The position numbers were made by a program, and so were the translations under genes. Shown in pieces: positions 23,125 to 31,136 of a stretch of DNA of 48,682 bases (its first letter is position 1; every line of letters begins with the position of its first letter). Under the pieces are notes generated by a model. That model had not been told where the DNA came from and searched no databases. It was given only the letters and a program-made list of their open reading frames with translations. The stretch is from Variovorax sp. DXTD-1 (GTDB lineage Bacteria > Pseudomonadota > Gammaproteobacteria > Burkholderiales > Burkholderiaceae_C). The DNA lies in NCBI RefSeq assembly GCF_003984625.1, contig NZ_RWKH01000032.1, positions 1-48,682 on the forward strand, read 5' to 3'.

Positions 23125-23226
23125 TCATGCAAACGCCCGGCGCGTCCCGGCGTTCGCCAATGCGTCGGCTTGCGCGGCAGTGCGCTGGGCGCCTTCGAAC
23201 AGGGCGCGGGCCTGGGGGTGCGGCAT
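23125..23226 (-). CDS. Possible small protein, 33 residues
   Basis: In the 329-nt gap between purT and the araC-type gene, a minus-strand ORF starts at ATG 23226 with GGAG about 5 nt before it, and encodes MPHPQARALFEGAQRTAAQA followed by a further 13 Ala/Arg-rich residues. The composition is that of an amphipathic helix. I recognise no family. It could be a chance ORF in GC-rich DNA. The remainder of the gap (23027-23124 and 23227-23337) shows no gene or clear signal. Confidence 0.25.
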   Translation of the reverse strand: MPHPQARALFEGAQRTAAQADALANAGTRRAFA

Positions 23227-23337
23227 GGTGTCTCCGGTGGGCCGGGCGGTGTTCGCCCGGTCTCCTGCGCACGATGCCTTCGAGCCTCCGGCCCGGCTTG
23301 CGAAAACTGGCTGTGCTTGCCTGCCTGCGCGGGCCGC

Positions 23338-24540
23338 TCAGGCCTTGCGCGGCTTCACGCGCGAGGCGGCTTCCTTCGCGTTGACGCGCGCGGTGCCCAC
23401 ATCGCCCGCATGCGCGAGGGCCACGCCCATGCGGCGCTTGGCAAAGCTCTCGGGCTTGCCGAACAGCCGGATGTCGCTGCCGGGCACCTGCAGCGCCTCG
23501 GCCACGCCGTCGAACGCAATGCCGGTCGCATCGACACCGCCGTAGATCACCGCGCTGGCACCCGGGCTCTTGAGCGACGTGTCCACGGGCAGGCCGAGGA
23601 TCGCGCGCGCATGCAGCTCGAACTCGTTCTGCCATTGCGTGGCCATCGTCACCATGCCGGTGTCGTGCGGGCGCGGGCTCACTTCGCTGAACCAGACCTC
23701 GTCGCCCTTCACGAACAGCTCCACGCCGAACAAGCCCTGGCCGCCGAGGTCGGCCGTCACGGCCTGCGCAATCTGCTGCGCCTTTTGCAATGCGGCAGGC
23801 GCCATGGGGTGGGGCTGCCAGCTTTCCACATAGTCGCCGCTCACCTGCACATGGCCGATGGGTTCGCAGAACTGCGTCTGCACCGCACCGGCTGCGTCCC
23901 TGGCGTGAACGGTGAGCAGCGTGATCTCGTAGTCGAAGTCGATAAAGCCTTCGACGATGACGCGGCCGTGGCTCACGCGGCCGCCGGCCATGGCGTAGTC
24001 CCAGGCCTTCTGCACGTCGGCCGGGCCGTCGATCTTGCTCTGGCCCTTGCCGGAGCTGCTCATCACGGGCTTGACGATGCAGGGGTAGCCAATTCCTGCG
24101 TCGATGGCCGCCTGCAGTTCGGCCAGCGAGTCGCAGAACTTGTAGGGGCTGGTCGGCACGCCCAGCGTCTCGGCGGCCAGCCGGCGGATGCCCTCGCGGT
24201 CCATCGTGAGGCGGGTGGCGCGGGCGGTGGGAATCACGCGCACCACGCCCGCGTCTTCGAGCTGCTGGAGCATCGGCGTGGCAATGGCCTCGATCTCGGG
24301 CACCACGAGGGTGGGCTTCTCGGCCTCGATCAGCGCCTTGAGCTGCTCCGGGTCGCTCATGGTGATGGTGCGCGCATGGTGCGCCACCTGCTGGCCGGGC
24401 GCGTTCTCGTAGCGGTCGACCGCAATGGTCTCGACGCCGAGGCGCTGCAGGGCGATCAGCACCTCCTTGCCGAGCTCGCCGGAGCCGAGCAGCATCACGC
24501 GGGTGGCGGAGGGGGAAAGAGGGGTGCCGAGGGTGGTCAT
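23338..24540 (-). CDS. purT: Formate-dependent phosphoribosylglycinamide formyltransferase (GAR transformylase 2)
   Basis: A 400-residue ATP-grasp enzyme that formylates glycinamide ribonucleotide using formate and ATP, a folate-independent alternative to PurN in purine synthesis. It shows the N-terminal GSGELGKEV, PEIEAIAT, KPVMSSSGKGQS (ATP-grasp) and FGVELFVKGDEVWFSEVSPRPHDTGMVT, the metal and phosphate site. Length matches the E. coli protein (392). The start at 24540 (MTTLGTPLSPSATRVMLLGS) is preferred to the upstream ATG at 24645, whose extra residues are not family-like. It is divergent from the 3-hydroxyacyl-CoA dehydrogenase gene. Confidence 0.95.
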   Translation of the reverse strand: MTTLGTPLSPSATRVMLLGSGELGKEVLIALQRLGVETIAVDRYENAPGQQVAHHARTITMSDPEQLKALIEAEKPTLVVPEIEAIATPMLQQLEDAGVVRVIPTARATRLTMDREGIRRLAAETLGVPTSPYKFCDSLAELQAAIDAGIGYPCIVKPVMSSSGKGQSKIDGPADVQKAWDYAMAGGRVSHGRVIVEGFIDFDYEITLLTVHARDAAGAVQTQFCEPIGHVQVSGDYVESWQPHPMAPAALQKAQQIAQAVTADLGGQGLFGVELFVKGDEVWFSEVSPRPHDTGMVTMATQWQNEFELHARAILGLPVDTSLKSPGASAVIYGGVDATGIAFDGVAEALQVPGSDIRLFGKPESFAKRRMGVALAHAGDVGTARVNAKEAASRVKPRKA

Positions 24541-24724
24541 GGTCGGGTCGAAAAAGAGAAAGGAAAAAAGCGATCGCCGCACTGTAAGCCACCCGATGGC
24601 GGCCGTGTCACTCGCGGCAACAGCGGCCTGGCGGGGCTGCTTCACAATCGATCTCCTGCAGCGTGGCAGCCCTTCGCGCCACGCGCCCCTTATCCCGTTT
24701 TTTCTTTATTCAAGGAGTTTTCTC

Positions 24725-25573
24725 ATGACGATCCAGACCGTCGGCATCATCGGCGCCGGAACGATGGGCAATGGCATTGCGCAGGCCTGCGCGGTGGCCG
24801 GCGTCAATGTGGTGATGGTCGACATCGCCCAGGCGGCGGTCGACAAGGGCCTGGCCACCGTCTCGGGCAGCCTCGACCGCCTGATCAAGAAAGAAAAGCT
24901 CACGGCCGAGCAGAAGACCGCGGCACTCGCCCTCATCAAGGGCTCGACCAACTATGACGACCTGAAGAGCGCGCAGCTCGTGATCGAAGCCGCCACCGAG
25001 AACCACGCGCTCAAGCTCAAGATCCTGAAGCAGGTCGACGAGCTTCTGGCACCCGAGGTGATCATCGCGTCGAACACCTCGTCGATCTCGATCACGCAAC
25101 TGGCGGCCGCCACTTCGCGCGCCGACCGCTTCATTGGCATGCACTTCTTCAACCCGGTGCCGATGATGGCCCTGGTAGAGCTGATCCGCGGCTACCTTAC
25201 GAGCGACGCCACGCATGACGCCGTGAAGGCGCTGGCCGAGAAGCTGGGCAAGTCGCCCATCACGGTGAAGAATGCGCCGGGCTTCGTGGTCAACCGCATC
25301 CTGGTGCCGATGATCAACGAGGCCTTCTTCGTGCTGTCCGAAGGCATCGCCACGGCCGAAGACATCGACGCCGGCATGAAGCTGGGCTGCAACCAGCCGA
25401 TCGGCCCGCTGGCGCTGGCGGACATGATCGGCCTGGATGTGTGCCTGGCCGTGATGGAGGTCTACCTGGAGCAGTTCGGCGATTCCAAGTACCGCCCCTG
25501 CCCGCTGCTGAAGGAGATGGTCGCGGCCGGCCAGCTCGGGCGCAAGACCGGGCGCGGCGTGTACACCTACTGA
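24725..25573 (+). CDS. 3-hydroxybutyryl-CoA dehydrogenase family
   Basis: A 282-residue cytoplasmic dehydrogenase that interconverts 3-hydroxyacyl-CoA and 3-oxoacyl-CoA with NAD(P). The Rossmann motif GAGTMGNGIAQ (10-20) is followed by the catalytic region MHFFNPVPMM with H140 and N143, then the helical C-terminal domain with NRILVPMINEA. Length fits the short, single-function Hbd/PaaH form. AAGGAG lies about 8 nt before the ATG at 24725. It is followed 35 nt later by an enoyl-CoA hydratase-like gene, giving two consecutive beta-oxidation steps. Whether it serves butyrate, PHB or phenylacetate metabolism cannot be said. Confidence 0.93.
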   Translation: MTIQTVGIIGAGTMGNGIAQACAVAGVNVVMVDIAQAAVDKGLATVSGSLDRLIKKEKLTAEQKTAALALIKGSTNYDDLKSAQLVIEAATENHALKLKILKQVDELLAPEVIIASNTSSISITQLAAATSRADRFIGMHFFNPVPMMALVELIRGYLTSDATHDAVKALAEKLGKSPITVKNAPGFVVNRILVPMINEAFFVLSEGIATAEDIDAGMKLGCNQPIGPLALADMIGLDVCLAVMEVYLEQFGDSKYRPCPLLKEMVAAGQLGRKTGRGVYTY

Positions 25574-25608
25574 GCGCAGCAAGAATAAAAAAACAAGGAG
25601 ACAAGCAC

Positions 25609-26433
25609 ATGACCGCCACGCCCATCACTCCGACCACCCCACCCGCCGACGGCTGCATCGACACGCAGGTCATCGACCATGTGCTGCTGATCGGCATCAA
25701 CCGCCCCGCCAAGCGCAACGGCTGGACGCCGCCGATGTTCAGGCAGCTGGCCGAGGCCTACACCCGGCTGGACGACGACCCGGACCTGCGCGTGGGCGTG
25801 CTGCATGCCTTCGGCGATCACTTCACAGCGGGCCTGGACCTGCCGGCGGTCACCGAATACATGAAACGCGGCGAAAAGGCGATCCCCGCCGGGCTGGTGG
25901 AGCCGCACGACTTCGGCCTGCCCGGCTACCGCCGCCGTACCAAGCCGATGGTGGTGGCGGTGAAGGGCATCTGCTTCACGGTGGGCATCGAGCTGATGCT
26001 GGGCGCCGACATCGTGGTGGCGGCCGACAACTGCCGCTTCTCGCAGATGGAAGTTCAGCGCGGCATCATGGCCACGGGCGGCGCCACGCTGCGCATGGCC
26101 GAGCGCGCGGGCATGGGCAACGCGATGCTGCACCTGCTCACGGCCGACGAGTTCGACAGTGCCGAGGCCTATCGCCTCAACTTCGTGCAGAAGGTGGTGC
26201 CGGCCGGGCAGGAGCTCGACACGGCGCTGGCCATTGCGCAGCGCATCGCGGCGCAAGCGCCGCTGGCGGTGGTGGCCACCCGGCTCAATGTGATCAAGGC
26301 TGTCGAGCAAGGGCCGCTCGCCGCCGTATCGGAATTCATCGAAACGCAGAAGCGACTGTCGAACAGCGAAGACGCGGCTGAAGGCGTGCGTTCGTTCGTC
26401 GAGCGCCGGCCCGCGCGCTTCAGCGGCCGTTGA
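25609..26433 (+). CDS. Enoyl-CoA hydratase/isomerase (crotonase) family protein
   Basis: A 274-residue crotonase-fold protein. Oxyanion-hole segments are HFTAGLDLPAV (about 73-83) and AVKGICFTVGIELMLGADIVVAA (about 121-143). In true hydratases two Glu residues lie near these loops; here the second region reads FSQMEVQRGIMATGGAT, with Glu in MEVQRG. The reaction could be hydration, isomerisation or hydrolysis of a CoA thioester. It is 35 nt after the dehydrogenase, with an AAGGAG site 8-9 nt before the ATG, and so is probably in the same transcript. The serine hydrolase gene follows. Confidence 0.88.
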   Translation: MTATPITPTTPPADGCIDTQVIDHVLLIGINRPAKRNGWTPPMFRQLAEAYTRLDDDPDLRVGVLHAFGDHFTAGLDLPAVTEYMKRGEKAIPAGLVEPHDFGLPGYRRRTKPMVVAVKGICFTVGIELMLGADIVVAADNCRFSQMEVQRGIMATGGATLRMAERAGMGNAMLHLLTADEFDSAEAYRLNFVQKVVPAGQELDTALAIAQRIAAQAPLAVVATRLNVIKAVEQGPLAAVSEFIETQKRLSNSEDAAEGVRSFVERRPARFSGR

Positions 26434-26468
26434 CGAGCAAATTGAAGATGAACCGCCCCGGAGCCACC

Positions 26469-27806
26469 ATGCCCATGTCCTTCTTCCAACGCACGGCGCT
26501 CGTCGCCGCCTTCACACTGATTGCCGTGAACACCTCTTCGAACGCCCAGACGCCCGCGCCCGCCGCGCCTCCCGATCCCGCGGCCACCTCGGTCGAGGCC
26601 ATGGGCTGGATGAAGGGCTTTCCGCCCCCGGCCGACAAGCTGATTACGTTCGACAACCCGGCCGGCGGCGTGTTTCCGCGCACGCGCTGGAGCTTTTCGC
26701 ACGTGCGCGAAACAGTGCCCACCGCCAACGTGTGGCGCGGCAGCGGCGCGGCCAGCCCGTTGCCGGCGGCGCCGCGCACCGACATCGAAGCCGTCACGTT
26801 CAAGCCCCTGGGGAGTACCGGCGAGGCCGTGACCTTCGCGCAGATGATTCCGCGCACCTACACCGACGGCATCCTGGTGATGCATCGCGGCCGAGTGGTC
26901 TACGAGAAATATTTCGGCGCGCTCACGCCCGAGCGGCCGCACATCGCGATGTCGATCACCAAGTCCTTCGTCGGCACGCTGGCGGCCATCCTCGCGGACG
27001 AAGGCAAGCTCGACCCTGCGGCACCCGTCACCAAATACCTGCCTGAACTGAAGGACACGGCGTACGGCGACGCCACGGTGCGCCAGGTGATGGACATGAC
27101 CATCGGCGTGCGCTACTCCGAGAACTACGCAGACCCGAAAGCCGAGGTCTGGGACTATGCGCGCGCCGGCGGCATGCTGACCCAAGGCCCGAACTACACA
27201 GGCCCGAAGTCGTTCTACGAATTCCTCGCCACGCTGCAGAAGGAAGGCGCGCACGACGCCGCGTTTGCCTACAAGACAGTCAACGCCGAAGTGCTCGCCT
27301 GGATCCTGCGCCGCGTGAGCAACCAGCCGCTCGCCGACCTGCTGAGCGAAAAGATCTGGCGCCGCATCGGCGCGGAGCAGGACGCCTATTTCATGGTCGA
27401 TCGCATCGGCACCGAATCGGGCGGCGGCGGGCTCAACACCGTGCTGCGCGACCTGGCGCGCTTCGGCGAGACCATGCGCAACGGAGGCCGTGCGACCAAC
27501 GGGCAGCAGGCCATTCCGAAAGCCGTAATCGAAGACATCCAGCGCGGCGGCGACACGGCCAGGTTCGCCAAGGCCGGCTACGCGCTGCTGCCGGGCTGGT
27601 CATATCGCAACATGTGGTGGGTGACGAACAACCCGCACGGCGCCTACATGGCGCGCGGCATCCACGGGCAGAGCATCTATGTCGATCCGAAGGCCGAGAT
27701 GGTGATCGTGCGCTACGCTGCGCACCCGGTGGCGGCCAATGCGGGGAACGACCCGCTCACGCTGCCCGCGTTCCACGCGGTGGCCGAGGCGTTGATGCGG
27801 CCCTGA
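26469..27806 (+). CDS. Exported serine hydrolase (beta-lactamase-related, class C-like)
   Basis: A 445-residue protein. The start at 26469 has GGAG about 6 nt upstream and yields a signal peptide (MPMSFFQRTALVAAFTLIAV and on to NAQ). Earlier in-frame starts at 26430 and 26448 are possible. The nucleophile motif is SITK (162-165, in IAMSITKSFVG). Text typical of the family follows: VRQVMDMTIGVRYSENYAD and a GGGGLNTVLRDLARFGETM region. The group includes class C beta-lactamases, DD-peptidases and esterases such as 6-aminohexanoate-dimer hydrolase (NylB). The length and style fit the latter broad group. It is periplasmic and its substrate is unknown. Confidence 0.88.
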   Translation: MPMSFFQRTALVAAFTLIAVNTSSNAQTPAPAAPPDPAATSVEAMGWMKGFPPPADKLITFDNPAGGVFPRTRWSFSHVRETVPTANVWRGSGAASPLPAAPRTDIEAVTFKPLGSTGEAVTFAQMIPRTYTDGILVMHRGRVVYEKYFGALTPERPHIAMSITKSFVGTLAAILADEGKLDPAAPVTKYLPELKDTAYGDATVRQVMDMTIGVRYSENYADPKAEVWDYARAGGMLTQGPNYTGPKSFYEFLATLQKEGAHDAAFAYKTVNAEVLAWILRRVSNQPLADLLSEKIWRRIGAEQDAYFMVDRIGTESGGGGLNTVLRDLARFGETMRNGGRATNGQQAIPKAVIEDIQRGGDTARFAKAGYALLPGWSYRNMWWVTNNPHGAYMARGIHGQSIYVDPKAEMVIVRYAAHPVAANAGNDPLTLPAFHAVAEALMRP

Positions 27807-27824
27807 GTTCTTTGGGAAAAGGGC

Positions 27825-28601
27825 TCAGCCGCCGTCCCGCTCGCTGGCAATCACCAGCAGGCCGTCCATGATGAGGCTTTCGACGAGTTCGAAGTCACCG
27901 TTCATGACGGGCGCCATCTTCCAGCCCGCGCCGCCGGTCATGTAGCAGGCCGGCTCGGCGCCGCAGTGCGAGCGCACGTGCTGCACCATGCGCTCCACCG
28001 CACCGGCAATGGCGTAGGTGCCGCCGCTGGTGAGCGCGTCGCTGGTGTTGGTGGGAAATTCGCGCACCTCACCCGTGGGCACGTGCAGCCCGGCCGTGCC
28101 CGATTCGAGCGCGCGCAGCATGATGCCGTGGCCCGGCAGGATCAACCCGCCCAAAAACTTGCCGCTCGCGTCGATGGCCTCCACCGTGACGGCCGTGCCG
28201 ATCATCACCACCACCATCGGCCGCGCGGGCCCCGTGCCCAGCATGCGGTGGCGCGCGCCGATCATCGCCACCCAACGGTCGGCGCCCAGTCGCGTCGGAT
28301 GGTCGTAGCCGTTGACGATGCCGGCTTCGGCTGCGCTCGCCACGACCCAGCGCGGGGCGCATTCGAAGCGCTCCTCGATCTGTTCCTCGGCGCGGCGGCG
28401 CACCGCATCGCCCGCTACCACGCAGCCCAGCATGGCACCGGGCGCGGGCAGGTCGGCCCAGGGGCCTTCGGCGAGCCGCTCGATGTGGTCGAGAAACTCG
28501 GCACCGTGCGCCTGCAGCGCGGCTCCCGGATGCGCGCCATCGTAGAGAGCCCATTTGAGGCGGGTGTTGCCGATGTCGATCGCAAGGAAGGGGGAAGCCA
28601 T
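27825..28601 (-). CDS. coaX: Type III pantothenate kinase
   Basis: A 258-residue ASKHA-fold kinase that phosphorylates pantothenate, the first step of CoA synthesis. Motifs: phosphate-1 DIGNT (9-13), the pantothenate/base region LGADRW (105-110), phosphate-2 GTAVT (135-139) and GGLILPG (151-157). After GTAVT the protein has Glu (VEAID), where many CoaX proteins have Asp. The type III enzyme is insensitive to CoA feedback in studied cases. It is convergent with the serine hydrolase gene (18 nt). In many Burkholderiales coaX sits beside birA, but here birA is not adjacent. Confidence 0.92.
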   Translation of the reverse strand: MASPFLAIDIGNTRLKWALYDGAHPGAALQAHGAEFLDHIERLAEGPWADLPAPGAMLGCVVAGDAVRRRAEEQIEERFECAPRWVVASAAEAGIVNGYDHPTRLGADRWVAMIGARHRMLGTGPARPMVVVMIGTAVTVEAIDASGKFLGGLILPGHGIMLRALESGTAGLHVPTGEVREFPTNTSDALTSGGTYAIAGAVERMVQHVRSHCGAEPACYMTGGAGWKMAPVMNGDFELVESLIMDGLLVIASERDGG

Positions 28602-28727
28602 GGTCGGGATTATTGCGACTTTATGTCGCTTACCGCCGCTTGAACTTGCGGCAAGGGACTACGCGCCATGGTCACTTGCCGCCGTTACAGTCGCGATTCC
28701 CAACAACCACGGCAGAAGGAGTACCCC

Positions 28728-29189
28728 ATGGGTTTGCTGAGTTTCATCAAGGAAGCAGGAGAAAAGCTGTTCGGCGGTTCATCGGCCCAGGCTGCCGAGC
28801 CGGACGCGAACACCAAGGCTGCGGCTGCCATCAAGACCTATATCGAGACGCAAAATCTCGGTCTCACGGGCCTGGAAGTGACCTACACGGCCGCGACGGG
28901 CGTCGTCACGCTGGCCGGCCAGGCACCTTCGCAGGAAGCGAGCGAAAAGGCCGGGCTTGCGGCGGGCAACGTCGCCAATGTGACGAGCGTCGACAACAAC
29001 CTGGTTGCACCGGCGGCAGCGCCCGCGCAGTACCACGATGTGGTGAAGGGCGACACGCTCTCGGCTATTTCGAAGAAGTACTACGGCGATGCCAACAAGT
29101 ACAACGCGATCTTCGAGGCCAACAAGCCGATGTTGAGCCATCCGGACAAGATCTATCCGGGGCAGAAGCTGCGGATTCCGGCGCTTTGA
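28728..29189 (+). CDS. lysM: BON/LysM protein, potassium-binding Kbp (YgaU) family
   Basis: A 153-residue protein starting MGLLSFIKEAGEKLFGG, close in pattern to E. coli Kbp/YgaU. The BON domain covers about 25-95 and a C-terminal LysM about 100-152 (HDVVKGDTLSAISKKYYGDA ... IYPGQKLRIP). Kbp is a cytoplasmic K+ sensor in E. coli, although the LysM domain suggests wall binding in other contexts. No signal peptide is seen. AAGGAG lies about 6 nt before the ATG at 28728, which settles the start against the longer in-frame ORF from 28668. A strong terminator follows. Confidence 0.93.
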   Translation: MGLLSFIKEAGEKLFGGSSAQAAEPDANTKAAAAIKTYIETQNLGLTGLEVTYTAATGVVTLAGQAPSQEASEKAGLAAGNVANVTSVDNNLVAPAAAPAQYHDVVKGDTLSAISKKYYGDANKYNAIFEANKPMLSHPDKIYPGQKLRIPAL

Positions 29190-29210
29190 GCTGATTCAGC
29201 TCACCAATGG

Positions 29211-29247
29211 AAAGGCCCACTGGAGACGGTGGGCCTTTTGCTTTTTG
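29211..29247 (+). terminator. Terminator after the LysM/Kbp gene
   Basis: AAAGGCCCAC (29211-29220) pairs with GTGGGCCTTT (29229-29238) around an 8-nt loop. It is followed by a T-rich tail broken by GC (TTTTGCTTTTT). It lies 21 nt past the stop codon. The AAA upstream makes it only weakly usable for the rhodanese gene on the other strand. Confidence 0.8.
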
Positions 29248-29298
29248 CTGTTGTTCAGGGCGTGTGCACCGGCCAACGGGAAACGCTGATGGTGAACC

Positions 29299-29712
29299 CT
29301 AGTTCTGCTTCCAGGGCAACCCGCGCTTGCGCCAGCCGCCAAGCACCCCGCGGTGCCCGTTGTCGTCCGGGTTGCCTTCAAAGCCTTCGAGGATGTTGTA
29401 CGCCTCCAGGCCCAGCTCGGCGGCGCGCCTGGCGGCCGCGATGGAGCGCACACCGCTGCGGCACAGCAGCACCAGCTTCTTCTTGCCGTCTTCGCCCGCG
29501 GCTCTGATGCCGCCGTCGAAGGCCGGGTTGAGCGTCATGCCCGGCCATTGTTTCCAGGCCAGCGGCACGGCGCCGGGTACGTAGCCGACCCACTCGCGCT
29601 CGGCGTCGCTGCGCACGTCGACCAATACGGCCTCGCCGCTTGCCATCCACTGTGCGGCCTGCTCGGGCGTCACGTCGCCGGCATAGCCCTTTTCCCCAAC
29701 GGGTTCAGTCAT
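29299..29712 (-). CDS. Rhodanese-like domain protein
   Basis: A 137-residue single-domain rhodanese. The active cysteine is C84 in LLCRSGVRS, a six-residue loop fitting sulfurtransferases. Other family marks are VLVDVRSDAEREWVGYVPGAVPLAWKQW (about 29-56) and AYNILEGFEGNPDDNGHRG near the end. It moves sulfane sulfur between thiols; the physiological donor and acceptor are unknown. No signal peptide is seen. It is divergent from the TRAP operon with 219 nt between starts, and convergent with the Kbp gene. Confidence 0.92.
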   Translation of the reverse strand: MTEPVGEKGYAGDVTPEQAAQWMASGEAVLVDVRSDAEREWVGYVPGAVPLAWKQWPGMTLNPAFDGGIRAAGEDGKKKLVLLCRSGVRSIAAARRAAELGLEAYNILEGFEGNPDDNGHRGVLGGWRKRGLPWKQN

Positions 29713-29799
29713 GTCTTCGAGTCCTTTTGATGGACGGGGCTCTTTACACAGAAAACAGCGCCTTTGCGCCGCCCCCGAAGCCCCGCCGGATGATGGAAT

Positions 29800-29819
29800 T
29801 TTTCACCAGTTCGTGAAAA
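29800..29819. promoter_or_regulatory. Perfect dyad upstream of the TRAP operon
   Basis: TTTTCAC (29800-29806) and GTGAAAA (29813-29819) form a perfect 7-bp inverted repeat with a 6-nt spacer, a form typical of dimeric-regulator operators. It lies between the rhodanese gene and the TRAP operon, 113 nt before dctP. No regulator gene is adjacent. I do not see a clear -35/-10 pair, so the promoter stays unplaced. Confidence 0.35.
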
Positions 29820-29931
29820 CCCTGTTTGTCGCATATTCCCGCGCGCCAAAGATGCGTGTCGGGCCTGCCGAACATAGCGCCAAGAAGGTGGGCAGGGTTT
29901 TTCGGTCAGAACTTGTATGGAGAGAGACAAC

Positions 29932-31047
29932 ATGACAGAGAGCAAATCACCCCGCCGCCGCAGCCTTCTCAAGGGCGCGGCCGTGGCTGCGGGCGCCATG
30001 TCGGCGCCCATGGTCAGCATGGCGCAGACCACGTCGCTGCGCTTCCAGAGCACCTGGCCGGCCAAGGACATCTTCCATGAATACGCGCAAGACTTTGCCA
30101 AGAAGGTCAACGACATGGCGGGCAGCCGCCTGAAGATCGAAGTGCTGCCGGCCGGCTCCGTGGTGCCGGCGTTCCAGCTGCTCGACGCGGTTGCCAAGGG
30201 CACGCTCGACGGCGGCCATGGCGTGGTGGCCTACTGGTACGGCAAGAACTCGGCGCTCGCGCTCTGGGGGTCGGGCCCCGGCTACGGCATGGACGCCAAC
30301 ATGGTGCTGGCCTGGCACAACTACGGCGGCGGCAAGGCGCTGATCGAGGAAATCTACAAGAGCCTGAACCTGGACGTGGTGTCCTACCTCTACGGCCCCA
30401 TGCCCACGCAGCCGCTGGGCTGGTTCAAGAAGCCGGTGGCTCGCGTCGAAGACATGAAGGGGCTGAAGTTCCGCACCGTGGGGCTGGCGGTCGACGTGTT
30501 CACCGACATGGGCACGGCCGTGAACCCGCTGCCGGGTGGGGAGATCGTGCCGGCGCTGGACCGCGGCCTCATCGATGCTGCCGAGTTCAACAACGCCTCG
30601 AGCGACCGCGTGCTGGGCTTCCCGGACGTGGCGAAGAACTGCATGCTGCAGAGCTTTCACCAGTCGGGCGAGCAGTTCGAGATTCTTTTCAACAAGACCA
30701 AGCTTGCGGCGCTGCCGGCCGAGCTCAAGTCGATCATCGACTATGCGGTGCAGGCGTCCAGCGCCGACATGAGCTGGAAGGCCATCCAGCGCAATTCGCA
30801 GGACTACATCGAGCTGAAGAAGGCCGGCATCAAGTTCTACAAGACGCCCGATGCGATCTTGCGCGCACAGCTTGCGTCGTGGGACAAGACCATTGCCAAG
30901 AAGGCCGCCGAGAACCCGATGTTCAAGAAGGTGCTCGACTCGCAGATGGCCTTCGCCGAGCGCGCCGGCCAGTGGCAGAACGACTACACGGTCGATTTCA
31001 AGATGGCCTACAACCATTACTTCGGCGCGAAGGCCAAGAAGTCCTGA
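29932..31047 (+). CDS. dctP: TRAP transporter substrate-binding protein (DctP family)
   Basis: A 371-residue periplasmic binding protein for a TRAP transporter. The start at 29932 is chosen for the GGAGAGAG ahead of it and for the leader MTESKSPRRRSLLKGAAVAA, a twin-arginine signal (RRSLLK), so export is probably by Tat. An alternative ATG lies at 29917. The mature region (TSLRFQSTWPAKDIFHEYAQ) and AEFNNASSDRVLGFPDVAKN are typical of the DctP subgroup binding 2-oxo acids or similar monocarboxylates. The ligand-binding Arg is likely R152 in LKFRTVGLA. It is followed by an attenuator-like hairpin, then dctQ and dctM. Confidence 0.93.
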   Translation: MTESKSPRRRSLLKGAAVAAGAMSAPMVSMAQTTSLRFQSTWPAKDIFHEYAQDFAKKVNDMAGSRLKIEVLPAGSVVPAFQLLDAVAKGTLDGGHGVVAYWYGKNSALALWGSGPGYGMDANMVLAWHNYGGGKALIEEIYKSLNLDVVSYLYGPMPTQPLGWFKKPVARVEDMKGLKFRTVGLAVDVFTDMGTAVNPLPGGEIVPALDRGLIDAAEFNNASSDRVLGFPDVAKNCMLQSFHQSGEQFEILFNKTKLAALPAELKSIIDYAVQASSADMSWKAIQRNSQDYIELKKAGIKFYKTPDAILRAQLASWDKTIAKKAAENPMFKKVLDSQMAFAERAGQWQNDYTVDFKMAYNHYFGAKAKKS

Positions 31048-31064
31048 CGCCGATCCGGTGATGC

Positions 31065-31091
31065 GAGGGCACCCGGCGGGTGCCCTCTTTT
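31065..31091 (+). terminator. Intra-operon terminator/attenuator between dctP and dctQ
   Basis: GAGGGCACCC (31065-31074) pairs perfectly with GGGTGCCCTC (31078-31087) around a 3-nt loop and is followed by TTTT (31088-31091). It starts 17 nt past the dctP stop and 45 nt before the dctQ ribosome-binding site. Partial termination here would give more binding protein than permease, a usual need in such systems. Confidence 0.7.
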
Positions 31092-31136
31092 CATGCCCGC
31101 CCATGCTGCGCCGGCCGCAGCGAGGAGTTCTTTTCG

